From an uncultured Eubacteriales bacterium (lineage in GTDB: Bacteria > Bacillota > Clostridia > Peptostreptococcales > Anaerovoracaceae), in NCBI GenBank assembly GCA_900545135.1, contig UQXL01000027.1, forward strand, positions 1-32,001: DNA of 32,001 nucleotides. Direction: 5' to 3'. Below, piece by piece: positions 1 to 6,527 of the stretch. Every line of letters begins with the position of its first letter. Within the stretch, counting starts at the first letter, position 1. The notes under the pieces were generated by a model, which did no database searches, had not been told where the DNA came from, and was given only the letters and a program-made list of their open reading frames with translations. The position numbers and the translations under genes are program-made.

Positions 1-91
1 TCTGCGGACATTCTATCACAACGAAAGTCCGTCAAAGTGATTCAATAAACGCTTCCTTGCAGCGAAGCTGAACATCCTAATCATTGCGTTT

Positions 92-100
92 ATTATACCA
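92..100 (-). promoter_or_regulatory. Putative extended -10 promoter firing leftward out of the window
   Basis: Read on the minus strand, positions 100-92 give TGGTATAAT, an extended -10 (TG-N-TATAAT). No good -35 box is seen, which is tolerable for extended -10 promoters. The transcript would run left through positions 85-1, which contain the complementary arms CGGAC/GTCCG and GCTTC/GAAGC, so a structured 5' leader of a gene beyond the left edge is plausible. This is inference from a single motif. Confidence 0.4.
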
Positions 101-146
101 TAAAACCTCTTAAAATCGAATACATTTTACCGGTACTGAGAGCAAT

Positions 147-209
147 GTGATAAAAGCGATAAGAGTGATATGATAAGAGCGACGAAGAGATAATGGCGTG
201 ATAAAAGCA
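147..209. repeat. Short degenerate GATAARAG repeats
   Basis: Variants of GTGATAAAAGC recur at about 147, 157, 170 and 199 (GATAAAAGC, GATAAGAGT, GATAAGAGC, GATAAAAGC). They form an imperfect short-period tract upstream of coaX. No gene is visible here. Function unknown. Confidence 0.45.
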
Positions 210-221
210 GGGAACGCAGCG

Positions 222-372
222 GTTTTAAATGCCAGGCGCCGGTGTTAAGTGGGGGATCATCCTTTTAAATGCCAGGCATCAGTGTTAAGAGGTGTTTTCA
301 GCCTTCCAAATGTCAGGGGCTAGTGCTAAGCAAGGTCCTCTGCCTTTTTAAACCCCGAGCGTTAGCCCAAGC
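222..372. repeat. Degenerate 41-bp tandem repeat, about four units
   Basis: Units start near 223, 263, 304 and 345, a period of 40-41 bp. The first three share the pattern TTTTAAATGCCAGGC, a variable stretch, then AGTGTTAAG. The fourth is more diverged (TTTTTAAACCCCGAGCG). Divergence between units argues against a recent slippage product. No coding frame of convincing quality crosses it. Confidence 0.6.
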
Positions 373-380
373 GCCGGCCC

Positions 381-500
381 GGGCCTCACGATCTCTATGC
401 ATCGCCAGCCCGGGCTTCGCGACCTATATGAGCCAGTCCAAACCTCTCAATTTTTATACAAAGTAAGAACAGGCCTCGCTATCTCTATTTACCCAAACAC
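381..500. repeat. Degenerate 30-bp tandem repeat, about four units
   Basis: Units begin near 381, 412, 441 and 471. Units 1, 2 and 4 share GGGCCTCRCGATCTCTAT followed a few bases later by CCA; unit 3 is weakly related. This family directly follows the 41-bp family, so 222-500 is a continuous repeat tract. The short frames here are repeat-derived and are not called as genes. Confidence 0.55.
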
Positions 501-612
501 AAGACTCATAAGCTTTGCATACTGCCGGTGCAGTAATCACAGCTTTTATCATTTGACAAAAAACGCGGAACACTTTAATATTAGAATGGATTAAAAGAAT
601 GGATCAGACATA

Positions 613-628
613 AGCGGCACGAGCCGCT
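613..628. other. Small hairpin in the coaX upstream region
   Basis: AGCGGC-ACGA-GCCGCT forms a perfect 6-bp stem with a 4-nt loop about 80 bases before the coaX start. No T-run follows, so it is not a clear terminator. It could be part of the coaX 5' leader. The rest of 500-705 shows no other recognisable site apart from the coaX ribosome binding site at about 694-701. Confidence 0.35.
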
Positions 629-705
629 GAAAGCGTTTTCAAGAGCACTCGAGGCAAATGAAGCCGACAAAAAGCAAATAAAAAATCAAAAGAAGAGGGA
701 GAAAG

Positions 706-1470
706 ATGATCTTAGCAATAGATATAGGCAACACGAATATAGTGATGGGAGGCTTTGACGGAAATAAAATCGTTTTCATGGAGAGAATATCCAGCAATCA
801 GAAAACTACAGATTTGGAGTACGCGGTGACCGTTAAAACTGCTCTGGAGATGAATGACATAACCATCGATTCGATTACAGGAGTAGTCATGTCCTCAGTG
901 GTGCCTTCGATAACAAATACTTTCAGGAGAGCCGTAGAAAAGCTCACAGACGCCAAAACTATAATCGTGGGGCCTGGAGTCAAGACAGGATTAAAAATTC
1001 TCATAGACGACCCTGGACAGCTTGGAAGCGATTTGGTCGTGGACGCCGTGGCAGGGATAGAAGAATATCCGGTTCCGCAGATAATAATAGATATGGGGAC
1101 AGCTACGACCTTTTCTGTGATAGGAAAAGATAAAAGCTATCTTGGCGGAGTAATCACCACAGGAATGGCAGTTTCCGCTGATGCCCTTTTCAGCAGGACG
1201 TCGCAGCTTCCGAGAATAAGTTTTGACAAGCCGAAGCGCGTCATAGGCAAAAACACAGTGGACTGCATGAAGAGCGGAATAATGTATTCGACTGCAAGCG
1301 GTATAGACGGCATGATAGAACGGCTTGAAGAGGAGCTCGGCGAAAAATGCACCGTCATAGCTACAGGCGGTTTGGCCAGCATAGTGATGCCTCTGTGTAA
1401 GAGAAAGATAATTTTAGACGAGGATCTCATGCTCAAAGGTCTGGCCATAATCTATAAAAGAAATGCATAA
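706..1470 (+). CDS. coaX: Type III pantothenate kinase
   Basis: Phosphorylates pantothenate in the cytoplasm, the first committed step of coenzyme A synthesis. The 254-residue product has the normal length of the CoaX family (ASKHA fold). The N-terminal phosphate-binding motif DIGNTN is at residues 6-11. The family's GSDLVVDAVAG, DMGTATTF, LGGVITTG and ATGGLA blocks follow in the expected order. The start is set by AGGGAG ending 4 bases before ATG. It stands alone on the plus strand between a repeat tract and an insertion-sequence remnant, with no partner gene in the window and no clear terminator behind it. Type III enzymes are known not to be feedback-inhibited by CoA and to need a monovalent cation; that is family knowledge and is not visible here. 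Identification is secure. Confidence 0.96.
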   Translation: MILAIDIGNTNIVMGGFDGNKIVFMERISSNQKTTDLEYAVTVKTALEMNDITIDSITGVVMSSVVPSITNTFRRAVEKLTDAKTIIVGPGVKTGLKILIDDPGQLGSDLVVDAVAGIEEYPVPQIIIDMGTATTFSVIGKDKSYLGGVITTGMAVSADALFSRTSQLPRISFDKPKRVIGKNTVDCMKSGIMYSTASGIDGMIERLEEELGEKCTVIATGGLASIVMPLCKRKIILDEDLMLKGLAIIYKRNA

Positions 1471-1598
1471 AATAATAATCAAAGACTCCGAGGCGACTAG
1501 TTTTTTGGGGTTTTCCTTTTGAGGCGACCATGATACGCCCCTATCTAGGTAGACAAGCGAAATTATAAAAGCTTGCTGCCTGGAAGGGAGCATTCTTT

Positions 1599-1799
1599 AT
1601 GGGAAAAAATAAATTTGACAAAGATGTGATGGTATGTGCTGTTCAAGGATGCTTGGATGGAAAATATTCACAGCTTGCAATTGCGAATCGTCTCGGTATC
1701 AATGATAAAACATTCCAACAATGTGCAAAGAATTATAAGGCGATGGGAGCATATCACCGGCTTTTCGGGGTTTTAATTTTGAGGTGCCCGGCTTTTTAG
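1599..1799 (+). pseudogene. Truncated transposase OrfA-like HTH fragment
   Basis: The 66-residue frame begins with a good ribosome binding site (GGAAGGGAG, 8 bases before ATG), so the start looks genuine. Residues 4-50 resemble the N-terminal helix-turn-helix of IS3/IS150-type OrfA proteins (KFDKD start, then YSQLAIANRLGI and a KNYKAMGA end). After about residue 51 the similarity stops where the frame enters the 31-bp repeats, and translation ends there. No OrfB or DDE domain is present. It is best read as the 5' stub of a deleted transposase gene, not a functional enzyme. Confidence 0.6.
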
Positions 1800-1852
1800 G
1801 GTTTTAATTTTGAGGCGATCAGCTTTTCAGGGACGTTGATTTTGAAAAGCCA
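1760..1852. repeat. Three tandem 31-bp repeats
   Basis: CTTTTCGGGG, CTTTTTAGGG and CTTTTCAGGG begin units at 1761, 1792 and 1823, an exact 31-bp period. The first two continue with TTTTAATTTTGAGG; the third has decayed to ACGTTGATTTTGAAAAG. Copies of the same motif lie at 1490-1528. Between 1853 and 1984 nothing recognisable is seen. Confidence 0.75.
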
Positions 1853-1984
1853 TGCCGAATGGGCGCCGTTTGCATGTCTGACCGCCGGGAGGAGTGCTTC
1901 TTTAAACCTGGACGTAGAGTTTGACTAAGAAAGATCGACCACAGGGCTGCCGATATGTCCTGCGTTCCCGGGTACGAATTGAGC

Positions 1985-2018
1985 AAAAAACAAAACCGCC
2001 GGCATCACTGCCGGCGGT
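1985..2018 (-). terminator. Intrinsic terminator of the rpsF-ssb-rpsR operon
   Basis: On the minus strand ACCGCCGGCA-GTGA-TGCCGGCGGT gives a perfect 10-bp stem with a 4-nt loop, followed by TTTGTTTTTT. It starts 27 bases after the rpsR stop codon. Confidence 0.93.
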
Positions 2019-2044
2019 AAACCGTTTACATATATTGGTTTGTA

Positions 2045-2278
2045 TTAGTCTGCAACGTAAGGGAGAAGAGCGATGATTCTTGCTCTCTTGATAGCAGTAG
2101 TCACTTCTCTCTGATGCATTGCGCATGTTCCTGTAATTCTCTTAGGTAAGATTTTGCCTCTTTCGGTTACATATTTTTTCAGTTTTTCAACATCTTTGTA
2201 ATCGATGGTTTCTGTCTTGTCAGCGCAGAACTGGCAAACCTTTTTTCTTCTCATGCCGCCACCACGTCTTTTTTCCAT
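2045..2278 (-). CDS. rpsR: 30S ribosomal protein bS18, zinc-binding form
   Basis: Small-subunit protein that pairs with S6 on the 16S rRNA platform. The 77-residue length is normal. The core ITGTCAMHQREVTTAIKRAR is typical of S18. The pairs CQFC (residues 16-19) and CAMH (residues 52-55) form the CxxC plus CxxH set of the zinc-containing S18 version; many bacteria also have a cysteine-free paralogue, and none is seen here. The start has AAAGGAG nine bases upstream. It is the last gene of the rpsF-ssb-rpsR operon, 32 bases after ssb and directly before a strong terminator. Confidence 0.97.
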   Translation of the reverse strand: MEKRRGGGMRRKKVCQFCADKTETIDYKDVEKLKKYVTERGKILPKRITGTCAMHQREVTTAIKRARIIALLPYVAD

Positions 2279-2310
2279 GGCTGTTATCTCCTTTCTGCTT
2301 TAAATGGTAA

Positions 2311-2721
2311 TTAGAATGGAATGTCTTCATCTATGGCGGAAAAACCAACAGGCGCGTCATCTATTTTCGAGCCTTGTGATGATGACGAACCGCCTTGAGG
2401 CCTGTCGCCCCATTCTAAAAATTCTACTCTGTCGGCTACAACGTCAGTAGTATAAACGGTTGCACCGTCTTTGTTAGTGTAGCTGCCTGTCTGCAGTCTT
2501 CCCTGAACGCCGACCAGCCTGCCTTTGGCAAGGAACTTTTCGCAGTTTTCAGCCTGCTTGCCGAAAACGGTTACTCTAGGAAAGTCGGTCTGTCTTTCGC
2601 CGCCCGCTCTGACAGGTCTGTCGATCGCAACTGTAAACGTGGCGACCGCCATCTGCGTACCGGCAGTATAGCGAAGTTCAGGATCTCTTGTCAGTCTTCC
2701 GATTAAAACGACACTGTTCAT
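2311..2721 (-). CDS. ssb: Single-stranded DNA-binding protein
   Basis: Coats single-stranded DNA during replication and repair and recruits partner proteins through its tail. The 136-residue product has an N-terminal OB fold (about residues 1-105, opening MNSVVLIGRLTRDPELRYT), a short Gly/Ser/Gln-rich linker and the acidic tip DEDIPF, the canonical partner-docking tail. It lies between rpsF (14-base gap) and rpsR, the usual Bacillota arrangement, and shares the rpsF promoter. The ribosome binding site is GAGGTG. Confidence 0.97.
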   Translation of the reverse strand: MNSVVLIGRLTRDPELRYTAGTQMAVATFTVAIDRPVRAGGERQTDFPRVTVFGKQAENCEKFLAKGRLVGVQGRLQTGSYTNKDGATVYTTDVVADRVEFLEWGDRPQGGSSSSQGSKIDDAPVGFSAIDEDIPF

Positions 2722-2735
2722 TCTACACCTCGTTT

Positions 2736-3023
2736 CTATTTTTCATCCATGTTGACGATGATATGTCTGATAACATTATCAGAAATTCTCAGTCTTCTGT
2801 CGAGTTCCTTAGGTAATTCTGGGTTTGCTTTGAAATCGATTACTACATAGTAACCTTCTTCTTTCTTATCGATAGGATAAGCAAGCTTTTTCAGACCCCA
2901 TACGTCGACCTTTTCGACTTCTCCGTCAGCAGCGATGATGGACTGAACTGTTTCTACTGTCGCGTCCTTCTTCTCGTCTTCTAAAGCAGAGTCGATAATG
3001 AATGTAACTTCATATTTTCTCAT
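2736..3023 (-). CDS. rpsF: 30S ribosomal protein bS6
   Basis: Binds S18 and 16S rRNA in the small subunit. The 95-residue product starts MRKYEVTFIIDSALED and contains WGLKKLAYPIDKKEEGYYVV, both typical of S6, and ends RHIIVNMDE. The start is fixed by AGGGAGGTG eight bases upstream. It is the first gene of its operon, with a good promoter and a small leader hairpin. S6-S18 autoregulation at the rpsF leader is known in other bacteria, but the specific binding motif is not evident in this leader. Confidence 0.97.
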   Translation of the reverse strand: MRKYEVTFIIDSALEDEKKDATVETVQSIIAADGEVEKVDVWGLKKLAYPIDKKEEGYYVVIDFKANPELPKELDRRLRISDNVIRHIIVNMDEK

Positions 3024-3052
3024 TGTTTTTCACCTCCCTATGGTCTTATATG

Positions 3053-3071
3053 GCGACAGTTCTCCTGTCGC
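3053..3071 (-). promoter_or_regulatory. Leader hairpin upstream of rpsF
   Basis: The transcript would contain GCGACAG-GAGAA-CTGTCGC, a perfect 7-bp stem with a 5-nt loop, about 15 bases before the Shine-Dalgarno sequence. It could serve translational control by S6:S18 or simply protect the 5' end. The CCG bulge of the described S6 leader motif was not recognised. Confidence 0.4.
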
Positions 3072-3101
3072 AGAGATTTGCTCGAAAACTCGTGCTTTAT
3101 A

Positions 3102-3129
3102 ATTATACTACAATATCTTGAAATTGCAA
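3102..3129 (-). promoter_or_regulatory. Promoter of rpsF-ssb-rpsR
   Basis: Minus-strand TTGCAA (3129-3124), 16-bp spacer, TATAAT (3107-3102). It lies about 80 bases before the rpsF start, with the leader hairpin in between. Confidence 0.8.
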
Positions 3130-3141
3130 GTTATTTTTGCG

Positions 3142-3217
3142 GAAAGCAGCAAAAACAGTGAAAGCAGCAAAAACAGTGGAAGCGGCGAAAAAACAAAGGA
3201 AGCGGCGAAAAAACAAA
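3142..3217. repeat. Two pairs of perfect tandem repeats (18 bp x2 and 20 bp x2)
   Basis: GAAAGCAGCAAAAACAGT occurs twice in a row (3142-3159, 3160-3177), followed directly by two copies of GGAAGCGGCGAAAAAACAAA (3178-3197, 3198-3217). The two unit types are themselves related (RAAGCRGCRAAAAA). The tract lies between the end of the DUF4261 gene and the rpsF promoter. No convincing terminator for the upstream operon is visible here. Confidence 0.9.
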
Positions 3218-3242
3218 GGAAAGCATTGAATGTTTTTCATTT

Positions 3243-4136
3243 TTAATTTTCATTGCCATTCCGGTTTCCGGCAGCATGCTCACCCATATGAATATCCAAG
3301 ACTGTGCGCGGCGGCTGGATCAGAGCATCTTCATACTGGCATTTCCATTGAATTTTTCGGCTCAGCATGCCATCTGAAATGCCATCTATGGTTTCTCCGT
3401 TGTTGATAGGATTATTGCTCTCCAAAATATATGACGCCACATTGTAGGCGTGATTTATAACCCAGTTGGGGTCCATGCCGTGGAAATGATACTGCAGATC
3501 CGGAAAGAACAGAGTTCCCATGCCTAAGGTATCCACCAACATGTCCTCAGTACCTTGGATGTTGAAAAACCGGACATTAACGCCAAAATTTATAAAGCGG
3601 TCAGGCCCTTTGATCTGGTGAGAGCGCACATCTTCAGCCAGGAATAGTTTGCCGCAGTTCTGAAAATAAAATGCTTCGCACGAAGGATACAGCTCCGCAA
3701 GGGCCTCTAAAAAGTCTGCGTCCAGATTGGCACGCTCCAGTGCCGGCAAAGGGGCTGCCAGCATATCAACAGCCACGACCTGATAGTGACATTCACGCAG
3801 GAGCTTATCGCGATCCTCTTGACAATCCCACATCTGGCTCGTGAGAAAAGCATCAAATTTGTCTCCCTCAAATTTGCTGCAGCCCATCACCATGAGCTGC
3901 ACAGGAACCTCGCCGTCTTTGAATTTCGCCTTATGTCTTAATGCAGCGAAACCGGCTGTTTTTTCATCGTGGCAAAAACACTCAACCTTTCCGACGTGCT
4001 TTTCAATCACGGCAGTCATTTTGTCTTTGCCGGGCATGGCAGCAGGTTCTCTGAACAACAGCTGTATCATAAAGGGTCCGCCGGGCTGAAAACTTTTTTT
4101 ATCTTCCAGGTTTTGCTGGAATACTTGATCGCTCAT
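3243..4136 (-). CDS. DUF4261 domain protein
   Basis: Cytoplasmic protein of unknown biochemical function; 297 residues from the chosen start. Recognisable family traits are the opening FMIQLLFREPAAMP, then GKVECFCHDEKTAGFAAL, a central MLVDTLGMGTLFFPDLQYHF and a conserved C-terminal block ending QPPRTVLDI. ATG at 4136 is preferred because GAGGTG lies six bases before it; a TTG seven codons earlier has no ribosome binding site and would overlap the SUFU gene. It lies 13 bases after the SUFU stop and is the last gene of the kptA operon. I infer a role alongside SUFU as an immunity or accessory protein from this linkage only. No signal peptide or membrane segment. Confidence 0.72.
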   Translation of the reverse strand: MSDQVFQQNLEDKKSFQPGGPFMIQLLFREPAAMPGKDKMTAVIEKHVGKVECFCHDEKTAGFAALRHKAKFKDGEVPVQLMVMGCSKFEGDKFDAFLTSQMWDCQEDRDKLLRECHYQVVAVDMLAAPLPALERANLDADFLEALAELYPSCEAFYFQNCGKLFLAEDVRSHQIKGPDRFINFGVNVRFFNIQGTEDMLVDTLGMGTLFFPDLQYHFHGMDPNWVINHAYNVASYILESNNPINNGETIDGISDGMLSRKIQWKCQYEDALIQPPRTVLDIHMGEHAAGNRNGNEN

Positions 4137-4149
4137 TCTTAACACCTCA

Positions 4150-5193
4150 TTATTCAATCACTTTTATCACATTTCCGTCTTTGTCGGTGATTTTGGTGGG
4201 AACCAATTCCAAGCTCAAGGGGAAAGAGGCCAGCTGGTAGGTTCCGGCATGAGACTGAAGCAGGGCGCACAGCTCATCTAAAGTGTCTGTCTGTAGTGTT
4301 AATGCCGGGAGATCCTTCTTATCGTTCACACCGCTTTGTGCTCCTGGCAGGAACAGAATAGCCTGATTATTTCCCTGCAGAAACAGACTGCGGCCTTTTC
4401 CCACTCTGGCGCGAAGCATGTGTGATAAAGTTTCACCGTGTCCTGCGCCCAGACGGAGGCTTGCATGGCCGTTTTCCAGCTGGAATCCGAGTTCATCCAT
4501 ATATATAAAACTGGTGGAAGAACCGTCCCTCTCTACGCCACCATGCCAAATCATGTGAAAAGCAGGATTGTTCATCATTGAAGTGCGGGACAAATCGGTG
4601 ATGCATAGTGGAATTTGCTTTTCCAGCGCGGTAAGGAATTTATCTCCGTCCCAGCACATCATGGCGTCCATCTCATCGCTTGTCAGGCCCACTACCTGTA
4701 AAAAAGTAAAATGACCGTTTGGCGTATCCAGTTCTCCCAGTTCCTGATCCGCTTTGAAGCCCAGCGCGGTAAGCTCGGTGTCTGTTCCCAGGGCTATAGG
4801 ACCGTTTGCATTCATGTGATGTCCGGGTCCGAAGACATTTCCGCTGGAGAAAACGTAACGCGCCAGATTCTGCAAAAGGCTTATAGGCCAAGTAGGGGGC
4901 TGCTCTTCATCGTTTCGTTTAAGTCTGAAAGTCAGCTCAAATCCATATCCGCTTTCGCTCGGGTCGTCGCTCTCTTTTTCATAGAGCTCGGTAAAACCAT
5001 ATGTAACATAATGCCAATGGGGCATGCCTTTTTCACTTTTCCAGACTTCAACTCCCTCCAAAGGGTCGCTGCCGCCCAGGAAATAAGGAATAGCCGCGCC
5101 GTAGTAGAGCCCCTCCTGACCGGGATAAAACCGCTGCATGGCATGAGCAATAGCGTCAAAGCCCGCTTGAGTAAATTCAGTTTCGTCTTTCAT
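4150..5193 (-). CDS. Suppressor-of-fused (SUFU) domain protein, likely toxin immunity
   Basis: The 347-residue product carries the bacterial SUFU domain in about residues 20-200: YYGAAIPYFLGGSDPLEGVE, HWHYVTYGFTELYEKE, GYGFELTFRL, a PPTWPISLLQNLARYV block and GHHMNANGPI. The C-terminal half is less conserved and may be lineage-specific. Bacterial SUFU proteins are known from comparative genomics as immunity proteins of polymorphic toxin loci; no complete toxin lies in this window. The ATG at 5193 follows AAGGAG; a 21-codon upstream extension has no such support. It sits 16 bases after the zinc-ribbon gene and 13 before the DUF4261 gene, so one operon is likely. Confidence 0.85.
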   Translation of the reverse strand: MKDETEFTQAGFDAIAHAMQRFYPGQEGLYYGAAIPYFLGGSDPLEGVEVWKSEKGMPHWHYVTYGFTELYEKESDDPSESGYGFELTFRLKRNDEEQPPTWPISLLQNLARYVFSSGNVFGPGHHMNANGPIALGTDTELTALGFKADQELGELDTPNGHFTFLQVVGLTSDEMDAMMCWDGDKFLTALEKQIPLCITDLSRTSMMNNPAFHMIWHGGVERDGSSTSFIYMDELGFQLENGHASLRLGAGHGETLSHMLRARVGKGRSLFLQGNNQAILFLPGAQSGVNDKKDLPALTLQTDTLDELCALLQSHAGTYQLASFPLSLELVPTKITDKDGNVIKVIE

Positions 5194-5209
5194 TGTTTTT
5201 TCTCCTTTT

Positions 5210-5572
5210 TTACGCGTAACGTGACCCACACCTGCCACACAGCCGGAAGTCTGCATTTTCCTCTGCCATATTTTCTACTCTCCGGTAGACAGGATTACCG
5301 CGGATGCAGGCTCCTATGAAATAGATGGCTCCGCAGCTGCGGCATCGCAGGTAATGGCAGACTGTGTAATGTCGTTCGGCGGTCAGCACTTCAAGGGTAT
5401 CTTCCAGAGGGCAGTCTCCGGCCAGCAACTCTATTATCCCCCGCTGCTCCAGCGCCGTCAGGTCTTTGATCATCGGAGCATACTGCCTGTGAGGATCAAG
5501 CTTTGCCTCATTTATGCGTGCCGCCAAAGGTCCGCATGACGGACAATTTAGGCTTATTGTTTTATCGTTCAT
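5210..5572 (-). CDS. Small zinc-ribbon protein, function unknown
   Basis: A 120-residue protein with three CxxC pairs: CPSC (residues 10-13), CRSC (77-80) and CGRC (112-115). The last two are spaced like a single zinc ribbon near the C-terminus; the N-terminal pair is unpaired unless it joins them. There is no signal peptide and I do not recognise the family. The ATG at 5572 follows GGAGG by seven bases and overlaps the kptA stop as ATGA, so translation is probably coupled to kptA. A longer start 19 codons upstream would lie deep in kptA and lacks support. Context suggests an RNA- or protein-binding helper, which is inference. Confidence 0.8.
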   Translation of the reverse strand: MNDKTISLNCPSCGPLAARINEAKLDPHRQYAPMIKDLTALEQRGIIELLAGDCPLEDTLEVLTAERHYTVCHYLRCRSCGAIYFIGACIRGNPVYRRVENMAEENADFRLCGRCGSRYA

Positions 5573-6135
5573 ATACTTGCCTCCACGACCATTTTCAAGT
5601 ATTGTGCAGGAACCGTTTTTGTCAGCCATACTCCGTTGGCGGACAGGTAAAAGGTATATCCGTCACAACGCATCTGTCCGGCGCTGACCAGATAGATTAC
5701 AGGTTCACCGTGCCTGCGGCCTACTTTTTCTGCGGTTTTAGCATCAGCGGAAAGGTGGACATACAAGCGATTCTTTGGAAGCAGGCCCTGCTTTTCGATG
5801 GAAGAAGCAAACTTTTGAGCTGTCCCATGATACAGGACTTCCGGCGGCGCAGCCTCGGAAAGCTCCACATCCACTTGAACGGAGTGGCCTTGATTTGCGC
5901 GGATCCTCGTTTTGTCCTCGTTAAATGAATATCGCTGCTTGCTGTCTTTTCTTACGATTTCGTCCAGGATATCGCGGTCGATGGCATACTTATTGCCGAT
6001 ACCCGCCAGTAGCGCATCCACATCTGCCCACCCATGGGCGTCTAATTTTATGCCGATCACCTCCGGTTTGTGTCGCAGTATCAAGCTAATATATTTACTG
6101 ATCTTTATGAGATCAGGAGATAATGTATCTTTCAT
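5569..6135 (-). CDS. kptA: RNA 2'-phosphotransferase (Tpt1/KptA)
   Basis: Transfers an internal RNA 2'-phosphate to NAD+, giving 2'-OH RNA, ADP-ribose 1'',2''-cyclic phosphate and nicotinamide. The 188-residue length matches the family. An N-terminal winged-helix lobe carries SKYISLILRHKP (R21, H22), then RANQGHS (R79), then a C-terminal ADP-ribosyltransferase-like lobe with LYHGT (101-105), VHLS and RRHG (140-143). The Arg-His-Arg-Arg catalytic set is therefore present. AGGAGG lies about ten bases upstream. The bacterial role is unsettled because most bacteria lack 2'-phosphate tRNA splicing junctions. Here it leads an operon with zinc-ribbon, SUFU and DUF4261 genes, an unusual setting that may point to RNA repair in a conflict context. 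Confidence 0.93.
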   Translation of the reverse strand: MKDTLSPDLIKISKYISLILRHKPEVIGIKLDAHGWADVDALLAGIGNKYAIDRDILDEIVRKDSKQRYSFNEDKTRIRANQGHSVQVDVELSEAAPPEVLYHGTAQKFASSIEKQGLLPKNRLYVHLSADAKTAEKVGRRHGEPVIYLVSAGQMRCDGYTFYLSANGVWLTKTVPAQYLKMVVEASI

Positions 6136-6172
6136 GTTATGATCGCCCTCCTGATATTTTCATCTTTTCATC

Positions 6173-6277
6173 CTAGTTTGAACTAGTTCAAAGTTTCGTT
6201 CACAATTTCAATAACAATTTTGATCACGGCTTCGGCTCCCGTAATTTCGTTTAAGGCTATATGGCGCAGTTTCGCCG
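6173..6277 (-). pseudogene. Coding-like remnant between the Imm17-like gene and kptA
   Basis: A 34-codon open stretch with no start codon of its own reads NPETAKLRHIALNEITGAEA and continues as an amphipathic, protein-like helix to TAG. It is in a different frame from the Imm17-like gene, which stops just upstream at 6280. It could be the C-terminal piece of a lost or frameshifted gene. I do not recognise the family, and chance is not excluded. Confidence 0.3.
6177..6192. promoter_or_regulatory. 16-bp palindrome upstream of kptA, possible operator
   Basis: TTTGAACTAGTTCAAA is a perfect palindrome 42 bases before the kptA start. The flanking CTAG repeats part of its centre. This is the form of a dimeric repressor site. 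No clean -35/-10 pair was found beside it, so the kptA promoter is unresolved. Confidence 0.5.
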
Positions 6278-6279
6278 TT

Positions 6280-6516
6280 TCAGGATTTCAGGACTAACAC
6301 AAAGCCCCAGATACTCACTGCGATCATTATGATTCCCAGCAGGAAGAAGATGAATCGCCGTGAACGGCGGCCATAACGGTGGGAGTGGGGCGCTCCTGTT
6401 GGGTTGCAGAGACAGCTCCAATTCATAATCGCGCCAATGAGGAATATCACGCCGACGATCAGTGTGATGAAATACCAATATTTCTGCAGAAGAATGCTAA
6501 GCCTTTCGTAGTCCAT
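6280..6516 (-). CDS. Imm17-like two-helix membrane protein, putative immunity protein
   Basis: A 78-residue protein with two hydrophobic segments (about residues 15-33 and 54-76). They flank a loop with NW (residues 32-33) and a basic RYGRRSRR stretch (47-54). This layout (helix, NW, loop, RxGRxxxR, helix with LLGIIMI) resembles Imm17, a small membrane immunity family of polymorphic toxin systems. AGGAGG sits eight bases before ATG. It lies next to SUFU, another immunity family, and directly after a short basic frame that could be a toxin tail. A generic small membrane protein is the alternative; a profile search against Imm17 would decide. Confidence 0.6.
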   Translation of the reverse strand: MDYERLSILLQKYWYFITLIVGVIFLIGAIMNWSCLCNPTGAPHSHRYGRRSRRFIFFLLGIIMIAVSIWGFVLVLKS

Positions 6517-6527
6517 TATGATTCCTC

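Larger units (their letters stand above)
1490..1852. mobile_element. Decayed insertion-sequence remnant with 31-bp repeats at both sides
   Basis: A 31-bp motif of the form TTTTYGGGGTTTTAATTTTGAGGCGAYC occurs on the left (a GAGGCGAC end at 1490-1497 and a full copy at 1498-1528) and three times on the right (from about 1760, 1791 and 1822, the last degraded). Between the clusters lies a short transposase-like frame (1599-1799). Multiple short repeats at both ends recall the transposase-binding repeats of IS21-type elements, but that comparison is inference. The right repeats run into the end of the frame, so the transposase body has been deleted. Confidence 0.55.

Noticed and set aside
222..500. 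Possible CRISPR array
   Set aside because: Repeats are imperfect over their whole length and adjoin each other; there are no constant repeats with unique spacers, and no cas genes in the window.
269..594. Two small plus-strand frames upstream of coaX
   Set aside because: They lie entirely in degenerate tandem repeats, overlap each other in different frames and have no ribosome binding sites.
5194..5256. N-terminal extension of the SUFU protein
   Set aside because: The ATG at 5193 has AAGGAG; the extra codons overlap the zinc-ribbon gene and contain a Lys/Gly-rich translation of the Shine-Dalgarno region.
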